The notes under the pieces: generated by a model
What the model saw: only the letters and a program-made list of their open reading frames with translations
What the model was told of the DNA's origin: nothing
The model's database searches: none
Part shown: positions 7,744-13,394 of the stretch, piece by piece
Layout of the letters: every line of letters begins with the position of its first letter
Numbering within the stretch: position 1 is the stretch's first letter
Translations under genes and position numbers: made by a program
DNA from: Lachnospiraceae bacterium UBA3814
GTDB lineage: Bacteria; Bacillota; Clostridia; Lachnospirales; Lachnospiraceae
Length of the DNA stretch: 19,459 nucleotides
Direction of reading: 5' to 3'
NCBI GenBank assembly: GCA_002368575.1
Contig: DFEA01000090.1
Coordinates: 1-19,459, forward strand

Positions 7744-8230
7744 GGAGCTTATAAACAGGACGATCGAAAAATACAGGGAGCACGGGCTGTGCCTTATTCA
7801 GAAGATACCCACACCGATAACTCCCATAACAATAGATAAAAAATCAAAGCATATCACACTGGCATATTTCGATCAGAAGAGCACGGTGGACTACATCGGC
7901 GCGGTACAGGGGATCCCTGTGTGCTTCGACGCAAAGGAATGCGCGGCGGATACCTTTGCCCTTTCCAACATCCATGAGCATCAGGTTGAGTTCATGAAGG
8001 AATTTGAGGAGCAGGGCGGCATTGCTTTCTTTCTGCTGTTTTATTCCCATAAGGACATGTTCTTTTATCTGAGGCTCAATAAGCTGCTTGAGTTCTGGAG
8101 CCGTATGAAGGAGGGCGGGAGAAAGAGCTTCCGCTTCGAGGAGCTTGAGAGCGCTTATCAGATACTTCCGGGTCAGGGCATACTGATCCCCTTTCTCGAC
8201 TATATCAACAAGGACCTCTCGGACAGATAG
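7700..8230 (+). CDS. recU: Holliday junction resolvase RecU
   Basis: The Firmicute resolvase that cuts four-way junctions made during recombination and repair, partnering RuvAB. The protein is 176 residues from ATG 7700. Family blocks are MATWNSRGLRGSTLEELINR, IQKIPTPITPITID, YFDQKSTVDYIGAVQ with metal ligand Asp64, FDAKECA (Asp77, Lys79, Glu80) corresponding to the E-x-K core of Bacillus RecU, and NIHEHQVEFM. It ends GILIPFLDYINKDL. In-frame GTG 7694 and TTG 7697 exist, but the AGGGG at 7690-7694 is best placed for ATG 7700. It lies inside the end of the pseudouridine synthase gene. The usual Firmicute neighbour, a class A penicillin-binding protein, is not adjacent. Confidence 0.93.
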   Translation: MATWNSRGLRGSTLEELINRTIEKYREHGLCLIQKIPTPITPITIDKKSKHITLAYFDQKSTVDYIGAVQGIPVCFDAKECAADTFALSNIHEHQVEFMKEFEEQGGIAFFLLFYSHKDMFFYLRLNKLLEFWSRMKEGGRKSFRFEELESAYQILPGQGILIPFLDYINKDLSDR

Positions 8231-8243
8231 ATACATACATCAT

Positions 8244-8272
8244 TTGACGGTTTACCCCTTTTTTTATATAAT
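8244..8272 (+). promoter_or_regulatory. Sigma-A type promoter of the his operon
   Basis: A -35 hexamer TTGACG (8244-8249) and a perfect -10 TATAAT (8267-8272) are separated by exactly 17 bases that include a run of seven T. The expected transcription start, about 6-7 bases after the -10, falls on or next to the hisZ ATG at 8279. No terminator is visible between recU and this site, so read-through from upstream may also contribute. Confidence 0.85.
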
Positions 8273-8278
8273 GTGACC

Positions 8279-9265
8279 ATGGATAAGAGACTTTTGCATA
8301 CTCCCGAGGGAGTAAGAGACATATACGGAGCCGAGCTCGAAAAGAAGCTGAAGCTTGAGCTTATGCTGCTTAAAATGCTTCATGAATACGGCTATCAGGA
8401 TATAGAGACGCCGACCATAGAGTTTTTTGAGGTGTTTTCCAGCCGGATCGGCACCATACCCTCCAGAGAGCTGTTCAAATTTTTCGACAAGGAGGGAAAT
8501 ACCCTGGTGCTCCGTCCGGATTTTACGCCGTCCATCGCAAGATGCGCCGCAAAGTACCATATGGACGACAGGGAGCCGCTCAGGTTCTGCTACTGCGGCA
8601 ATACCTTCATAAACAATTCTGATTTTCAGGGAAGGCTCAAGGAAAGCACGCAGATCGGCGCGGAGCTTATCAATGATGATTCGGCGCAGGCTGATGCGGA
8701 GCTTATACTTATAATGATCGAGGCCCTAAAGAAGGCAGGACTGAAGGAATTTCAGATCACCGTAGGGAATGTGGAATATTTTAAGGGCCTGTGTGACGAA
8801 TATGAGATCTCGGGGGAGGATGAGCTTAGCCTGAGAGAGATGATCTCCAATAAGAATTTCTTCGGAGCGGCAGAGATAATGGACGGGCTGCGGCTTTCAG
8901 ATGACAGGAAGGAGCAGCTTTTAAGGATCGGTTCGCTTTTCGGCTCCATAGACAAGCTGCTTTCTGCCGTGGGAGAGGTAAAGAACGAGAGATCCCTCGC
9001 GGCCGTTGAAAGGCTTGAGAGTATCTATTCCATAGTAAAGGAGAAGGGCTACGGCGATTTTATCACCTTCGATCTCGGGGTGCTTTCAAAATACCACTAT
9101 TATACCGGTATGGTGGTCAATGCCTATACCTACGGGACGGGAGACGCGATAATAAAGGGCGGCAGATATGACAACCTCCTTTCCGAGTTCGGAAAGCAGG
9201 CTCCTGCCACAGGCTTTGCCATAGTCGTGGACAGGCTCTTAGGCGTCCTGAAGGATTTCACCTGA
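8279..9265 (+). CDS. hisZ: ATP phosphoribosyltransferase regulatory subunit HisZ
   Basis: A histidyl-tRNA synthetase-like protein without aminoacylation activity. It binds the short form of HisG to make the active, histidine-sensitive first enzyme of histidine synthesis. The 328 residues open MDKRLLHTPEGVRDIYG, with the HisRS-like motif 2 segment TLVLRPDFTPSIARCAAKY and C-terminal YYTGMVVNAYTYG then KGGRYDNLL. Its length is shorter than HisRS (about 420) because the anticodon domain is missing, as in the HisZ family. The start is ATG 8279. An in-frame GTG at 8273 directly abuts the -10 box and would lie upstream of the transcript. There is no Shine-Dalgarno sequence before either codon. It is the first gene of the his operon. 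Confidence 0.94.
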   Translation: MDKRLLHTPEGVRDIYGAELEKKLKLELMLLKMLHEYGYQDIETPTIEFFEVFSSRIGTIPSRELFKFFDKEGNTLVLRPDFTPSIARCAAKYHMDDREPLRFCYCGNTFINNSDFQGRLKESTQIGAELINDDSAQADAELILIMIEALKKAGLKEFQITVGNVEYFKGLCDEYEISGEDELSLREMISNKNFFGAAEIMDGLRLSDDRKEQLLRIGSLFGSIDKLLSAVGEVKNERSLAAVERLESIYSIVKEKGYGDFITFDLGVLSKYHYYTGMVVNAYTYGTGDAIIKGGRYDNLLSEFGKQAPATGFAIVVDRLLGVLKDFT

Positions 9266-9289
9266 CAGCTCACCCTTTTGTGAACTGTC
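9264..9289 (+). other. RNA hairpin at the hisZ-hisG junction
   Basis: GACAGCTCAC (9264-9273) pairs with GTGAACTGTC (9280-9289) with one mismatch around a six-base loop, CCTTTT. It begins inside the hisZ stop codon. No T-run follows, so it is not an intrinsic terminator. It could stabilise or mark a processing site between hisZ and hisG. Confidence 0.6.
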
Positions 9290-9319
9290 GCGATCATACA
9301 TAATGAAAGGCTTTAATAG

Positions 9320-9961
9320 ATGCGTTATCTGACTTTTGCCCTTTCAAAGGGAAGGCTTGCGAAGGATACAATGAAGCTCCTTAACACCATAGGCATCAGT
9401 TGCAGGGAGCTGGAGCAGGGCGATACCAGAAAGCTTATTTTCGTAAATGAGGAGCTTAAGCTTAAGTTCTTCCTTTCCAAGGGTCCGGATGTGCCTACCT
9501 ATGTGGAGTACGGTGCCGCGGATATAGGGGTGACCGGAAAGGACACGATCCTTGAGGAGGACAGGAAGTGCTATGAGGTGCTTGACCTGGGCTTCGGGAA
9601 ATGCAGGATGTGCGTTTGCGGAAGAAAAGAGTCAGAGGAGCTCCTTAAGCATCATGAGATGATAAAGGTGGCCACAAAATACCCTAAGATAGCAAAGGAC
9701 TATTTTTACAACAGCAAGCATCAGACGGTGGATATAATCAAGCTTAACGGGTCAGTGGAGCTTGCCCCGATAGTAGGCCTTTCGGATGTGATAGTGGACA
9801 TAGTAGAAACAGGCTCCACCTTAAAGGAAAACGGACTGTCGGTGCTTGAGGAGGTGTGTCCGCTTTCGGCGAGGATGATAGTGAACAGAGTCTCTATGAG
9901 AATGGAATATGAGAGGATAAACGATATCATATCAAGGATAAGTGAGGGATTGAAAACCTGA
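9320..9961 (+). CDS. hisG: ATP phosphoribosyltransferase, short form (HisG-S)
   Basis: The catalytic subunit of the first committed step of histidine synthesis (ATP + PRPP to phosphoribosyl-ATP). The 213-residue length is that of the short form, which lacks the C-terminal ACT-like regulatory domain and depends on HisZ, encoded just upstream. Visible blocks are TFALSKGRLAKDTMKLL, GAADIGVTGKDTI, KVATKYPKIAKDYF, and the PRPP-binding loop IVDIVETGSTLKENGL. The start ATG is preceded by AAAGG at 9304-9308. The TGA stop is the first triplet of the 62-bp repeat that fills the gap to hisD. Confidence 0.96.
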   Translation: MRYLTFALSKGRLAKDTMKLLNTIGISCRELEQGDTRKLIFVNEELKLKFFLSKGPDVPTYVEYGAADIGVTGKDTILEEDRKCYEVLDLGFGKCRMCVCGRKESEELLKHHEMIKVATKYPKIAKDYFYNSKHQTVDIIKLNGSVELAPIVGLSDVIVDIVETGSTLKENGLSVLEEVCPLSARMIVNRVSMRMEYERINDIISRISEGLKT

Positions 9962-10020
9962 TTGACGGGTCAGATATGAGCTTAGGTAAACTCGGCTCGT
10001 GCCTGACACTGGAGGACAAG
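9959..10020 (+). repeat. 62-bp hairpin repeat, copy 1 (hisG-hisD gap)
   Basis: It matches 10043-10104 at 55 of 62 positions with no gaps. The core GTCAG (9969-9973) pairs with CTGAC (10003-10007), with further pairing of ATGAGC to GCTCGT, forming a long hairpin over 9969-10007. The unit ends in TGGAGGACAAG, a ribosome binding site motif that is not followed by an ATG here. It starts at the hisG stop codon. Confidence 0.9.
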
Positions 10021-10044
10021 TTTGAAAGTAGACTTTCAAACTTG
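10017..10044 (+). repeat. Perfect palindrome between the two 62-bp repeats
   Basis: CAAGTTTGAAAGT (10017-10029) is the exact reverse complement of ACTTTCAAACTTG (10032-10044), leaving only AG at the centre. It borders copy 1 and copy 2 and shares bases with both. As DNA it resembles a dyad protein-binding site. As RNA it folds into a 12-bp hairpin with a TAGA loop. Confidence 0.9.
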
Positions 10045-10104
10045 ATTGGCGTGTCAGATACGAGCTCGAGTAAACTCGGCTCGTGCCTGACACTGGAGGA
10101 CAAA
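10043..10104 (+). repeat. 62-bp hairpin repeat, copy 2, carrying the hisD ribosome binding site
   Basis: The second copy of the unit at 9959-10020. Its hairpin spans 10053-10091: GTCAG with CTGAC, ACGAGC with GCTCGT, and CGAG with CTCG around a TAAA loop, so its upper stem is better paired than in copy 1. It is followed by GGAGG (10095-10099), 6 bases before the hisD ATG. The hairpin ends 3 bases before that site, so it is well placed to influence translation of hisD. Confidence 0.9.
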
Positions 10105-10105
10105 A

Positions 10106-11455
10106 ATGAGGATAGTAAGACTTACCACAGAGACCAGGAAGGATATTTTAACAGGCCTTTTAAAGAGAAGCCCCGATCAGTACGGCGAGTATGAGCAGAC
10201 CGTACGGGAAATAGTAAAAGCCATAAGGGAAAACGGGGACAGGGCCCTCATAGAATATACCAACAGGTTTGACTGCGAAAGGATAAAGCCGTCAAATATC
10301 AGGGTGACCGAAGCGGAGACCGAAGCGGCGGTGGCAGGCTTTGACAGGGAGCTCTACGCGGTGATGGAAAGGGCTGCACAAAGCATCAGGGCCTTCCATG
10401 AAAAGCAGCGCTCCAACAGCTGGATTACAATGGAGAAGGACGGCACTTTACTCGGGCAGAAGGTGACCGCACTTGAGAAGGTGGGGGTTTACGTGCCGGG
10501 CGGCAAGGCAGCCTATCCCTCCTCCACGTTGATGTGCGTAATCCCCGCTCAGGTCGCCGGAGTGGAACGGATAGTGATGACGACCCCGGCCGATAAGGAG
10601 GGGATGGTATCACCGAGCACTCTGGTAGCCGCGCATATCCTGGGAATAACGGAAATATATAAGGCAGGGGGAGCACAGGCTGTGGCGGCTCTGGCCTTCG
10701 GAACGGAGACTGTCCCGAAGGTGGATAAGATCGTTGGCCCCGGCAATATTTTTGTCGCCCTTGCCAAAAAGGCGGTATTCGGTCATGTTTCGATCGATTC
10801 GATAGCGGGTCCCAGCGAGATACTTATCATAGCGGATGAGACGGCAAACCCAAGGTTTGTCGCCGCAGATCTGCTGTCCCAGGCGGAGCATGACGAAATG
10901 GCCTCCGCGATACTGATCACGACCTCCAGGGAGCTTGCGGAAAAGGTGAGCCTTGAGGTCGATGATTTTCTGCTTAAGCTTGAGAGAAGGGACATCATAA
11001 AGAAGTCTCTGAACAATTACGGATATATCCTGGTTGCCGATTCCATGGAGGATGCGATAGATACGGCAAACGACATAGCAAGCGAGCATCTTGAGATACT
11101 GACCGCCGATCCCTATGAGATCATGACCAGGATAAGGAACGCGGGCGCCATATTCCTCGGGGAGAACTCCTCGGAGCCTTTGGGTGATTATTACGCGGGA
11201 CCTAACCATGTGCTTCCCACTAACGGGACGGCAAAGTTTTTCTCGCCTCTTTCGGTGGATTCCTTCACAAAAAGATCAAGCATCATTTCCTACTCAAAGG
11301 AAGCCCTGCTTTCCGTTTCGGATGATATAATACGGTTTGCGGAGGCCGAGGGCCTTACTGCCCATGCTAATTCCATAAGGGTCAGGAAGGAGGGCTCCGT
11401 GGGAAGGGTCGGGAACAGAAGGATAGTGATCAGCCAGAGAGGAATAAGGATATAA
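10106..11455 (+). CDS. hisD: Histidinol dehydrogenase
   Basis: It carries out the last two steps of histidine synthesis, oxidising L-histidinol to L-histidine with 2 NAD+ and a zinc ion. The 449-residue length is slightly above the usual 430. Visible blocks are the NAD-binding VYVPGGKAAYPSSTLM, IAGPSEILIIAD, the zinc ligands in LLSQAEHDEMAS (Gln, His), GDYYAGPNHVLPTNGTA (Asp) and GLTAHANSI (His), and the catalytic Glu-His of IASEHLEI. All expected key residues are present. The ATG is preceded by GGAGG at 10095-10099. hisB follows after 13 bases with its own GGAGG. Confidence 0.97.
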   Translation: MRIVRLTTETRKDILTGLLKRSPDQYGEYEQTVREIVKAIRENGDRALIEYTNRFDCERIKPSNIRVTEAETEAAVAGFDRELYAVMERAAQSIRAFHEKQRSNSWITMEKDGTLLGQKVTALEKVGVYVPGGKAAYPSSTLMCVIPAQVAGVERIVMTTPADKEGMVSPSTLVAAHILGITEIYKAGGAQAVAALAFGTETVPKVDKIVGPGNIFVALAKKAVFGHVSIDSIAGPSEILIIADETANPRFVAADLLSQAEHDEMASAILITTSRELAEKVSLEVDDFLLKLERRDIIKKSLNNYGYILVADSMEDAIDTANDIASEHLEILTADPYEIMTRIRNAGAIFLGENSSEPLGDYYAGPNHVLPTNGTAKFFSPLSVDSFTKRSSIISYSKEALLSVSDDIIRFAEAEGLTAHANSIRVRKEGSVGRVGNRRIVISQRGIRI

Positions 11456-11468
11456 GCCGGAGGATAAA

Positions 11469-12068
11469 ATGACTACTGTAAAGGACAGAACGGCAGAGCT
11501 TATAAGGAACACCCGTGAAACGAAGATAAAGCTGTACCTTAACCTTGACGGCAGCGGCACCTCGGAGACAGATACGGGCATAGGCTTTTTTGACCACATG
11601 CTTGAGGGCTTTGCAAGGCACGGCTTCTTTGATCTTAAGGTGAGCATTGACGGCGATCTTAGGGTGGACGGTCACCACAGTGTGGAGGACTGCGGCATCG
11701 TGCTCGGAAATGCCATAAGGGAGGCCGCGGGGGACAAAGCGGGCATAAGACGCTACGGAAGCATGATACTGCCCATGGACGACGCTTTAGTGCTTGCTTC
11801 GGTCGATCTGTGCTCAAGACCGTATTTTTCCTATGACGCGGCTTTTAATGCCGAAAGGATAGGCGAGCTTGAGACAGAGCTTATCAGGGAATTTTTCTAT
11901 GCCGTAAGCTACAGCGCGATGATGAACCTTCATATCAAGGTGCTTTCGGGCATCAATTCACATCATATCGCCGAGGCGATGTTCAAAGCGTTTGCAAAGG
12001 CGCTCGATGAAGCCGTAAGCTATGAAGAGAGGCTTACGGGAGTGCTGTCCACAAAGGGGTCTCTTTAA
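11469..12068 (+). CDS. hisB: Imidazoleglycerol-phosphate dehydratase HisB (monofunctional)
   Basis: It dehydrates imidazoleglycerol phosphate to imidazoleacetol phosphate, the sixth step of the pathway. The 199 residues correspond to the dehydratase alone, without the histidinol-phosphatase domain fused in E. coli. The two manganese-binding HHxxE motifs are visible as DGHHSVEDCG and NSHHIAEAMFKAF, and GFFDHMLEGFARHG is the usual N-terminal block. The start ATG has GGAGG at 11459-11463. A 14-bp palindrome follows directly on the stop codon. Confidence 0.96.
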   Translation: MTTVKDRTAELIRNTRETKIKLYLNLDGSGTSETDTGIGFFDHMLEGFARHGFFDLKVSIDGDLRVDGHHSVEDCGIVLGNAIREAAGDKAGIRRYGSMILPMDDALVLASVDLCSRPYFSYDAAFNAERIGELETELIREFFYAVSYSAMMNLHIKVLSGINSHHIAEAMFKAFAKALDEAVSYEERLTGVLSTKGSL

Positions 12069-12081
12069 GCTGTATACAGCT
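12068..12081. other. 14-bp perfect palindrome after hisB
   Basis: AGCTGTATACAGCT is exactly self-complementary. It starts at the last base of the hisB stop codon, 17 bases before the next ATG. It could be a small dyad operator or simply a short hairpin. Nothing else in the sequence decides between these. Confidence 0.5.
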
Positions 12082-12098
12082 GTAACAGAAAGGAAAAG

Positions 12099-13394
12099 AT
12101 GAAGGGAAAAAACTTTAATACGGATAAAAAGCTGCTGATACCATGCGTTTACCTGAAAGACGGGAGGCTTGTTTCGGGCTTTAAGGATGATACTGTAATT
12201 TCCGATGAGCCTGCGGACTTTGCGGCAGATCTTGTAAGGAGAGGGGCCGACAGGCTCATTATCTTTGATCTTTCCGGGGGAGACAGGGAGCATGAGGAAA
12301 ACCTTACCGTTATCAGGGAGATCACCGCAAATATTGATATTCCCGTGATCGGTGCGGGAAACATCAACCGCAGTGAGGACGTAAAAAAGCTTAAATACGC
12401 GGGCTGTTCGTCAGTTGCCCTTAACATGGCAAAAGAGAGCAATATAGAGCTTACCGAGGAGGTGAGCAAACGCTTTGGAAGGGAAAGCATCACAGCCTGC
12501 GCCGATATCGAGGAGCAGATACTTGACAATGCGGAGCTGATAAGAGGCTTTGTAGGCGACGTCATCCTTTTGAACGATGTGATAACCGATGCCTACAAGG
12601 ATCTGAGGGTGTTTTGCGTATTAAACGGCGCTGACCATGAAAAGGCAAAAGCCATACTTTCAAATGAATGTGTGGCCGGCATCTCCGGAGATTATGTAAA
12701 CCATTATCCGGCTTCACTCCATGAGCTTAAAAGGAAATTTGAAGACGAAGGATTCGGGATGAACATATGGCGCCATAAATTTGCTTTTGAAGAGTTTAAG
12801 ACAGGAAGCGACGGGCTGGTCCCGGTGGTGGTCCAGGATGAGGAAACGGATAAGGTGCTGATGGTAGCCTATATGAACAGGGAGGCCTACGAAAGGACCG
12901 AGGAGACAGGGATAATGACCTATTATTCCAGAAGCCGCGGCAAGCTTTGGGTAAAGGGAGAAACCAGCGGTCATTATCAGTATGTCAGGGAACTGTACGG
13001 GGACTGCGATATGGATACCATCCTTGCCAGGGTGAAGCAGATAGGAAACGCCTGTCATACCGGAAGCTATTCCTGCTTTTTTAATGAAATAGTCGACAGA
13101 GACAGAAAAACAAAGAATCCCGCCAGGGTATTTGAGGAGGTCCTTTCCGTCATACTGGACAGAAAAGAGAATCCTAAGGAGGGGTCCTATACGAACTATC
13201 TCTTTGAAAAGGGCCTTGACAAGATACTTAAGAAGGTGGGAGAGGAGGCTACGGAGATAGTTATAGCCGCCAAGAACCCGGATAAGGAGGAGGTCAAATA
13301 TGAGATATCCGACCTGCTCTATCATATTATGGTGCTGATGGCCGAGTGCGGACTTGACTGGAACGACATTACCGGGGAGCTTAGCAAAAGATAA
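12099..13394 (+). CDS. hisIE: Three-part fusion: degenerate HisF/HisA-like barrel domain + HisI + HisE
   Basis: Residues about 226-335 are phosphoribosyl-AMP cyclohydrolase (HisI): VAYMNREAYERT, YYSRSRGKLWVKGETSG, the metal-binding DCDMD and GNACHTGSYSCFF. Residues about 365-431 are phosphoribosyl-ATP pyrophosphatase (HisE): KILKKVGEEATEIVIAAK and YEISDLLYHIMVLM. Together they carry out steps 2 and 3 of histidine synthesis. The first 220 residues resemble HisF (LLIPCVYLKDGRLVSGF; IPVIGAGNINRSEDVKKL; HELKRKFEDEGF). This part is about 30 residues shorter than a real HisF. It has Tyr18 where HisF has its first catalytic Asp (IPCLDV), although Asp136 aligns with the second. It probably cannot act as a cyclase and may be structural or regulatory. 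The AAAGG before the ATG and the 30-base gap to hisB place it in the his operon. The stop overlaps the next gene (TAATG). Confidence 0.92.
   Translation: MKGKNFNTDKKLLIPCVYLKDGRLVSGFKDDTVISDEPADFAADLVRRGADRLIIFDLSGGDREHEENLTVIREITANIDIPVIGAGNINRSEDVKKLKYAGCSSVALNMAKESNIELTEEVSKRFGRESITACADIEEQILDNAELIRGFVGDVILLNDVITDAYKDLRVFCVLNGADHEKAKAILSNECVAGISGDYVNHYPASLHELKRKFEDEGFGMNIWRHKFAFEEFKTGSDGLVPVVVQDEETDKVLMVAYMNREAYERTEETGIMTYYSRSRGKLWVKGETSGHYQYVRELYGDCDMDTILARVKQIGNACHTGSYSCFFNEIVDRDRKTKNPARVFEEVLSVILDRKENPKEGSYTNYLFEKGLDKILKKVGEEATEIVIAAKNPDKEEVKYEISDLLYHIMVLMAECGLDWNDITGELSKR

Noticed and set aside
9962..9988. Internal promoter at TTGACG 9962-9967
   Set aside because: No acceptable -10 at 16-18 bases; the nearest AT-rich hexamer has wrong spacing.
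9959..10105. Histidine leader-peptide attenuator or T-box before hisD
   Set aside because: There is no run of His codons, no T-box sequence and no terminator T-run. The structures are hairpins without the parts of either system.
9976..10194. 72-codon open frame across the hisG-hisD gap with a repeated peptide (KLGSCLTLEDK)
   Set aside because: The repeat in the peptide only reflects the 62-bp DNA repeat. It has no good ribosome binding site and runs out of frame into hisD, which is a certain gene.
10610..11209. Long minus-strand open frame opposite hisD (199 codons), and similar ones opposite pepD, hisIE and mutS
   Set aside because: They are antisense to certain genes, have no recognisable motifs and no ribosome binding sites, and follow from the codon bias of the + strand.
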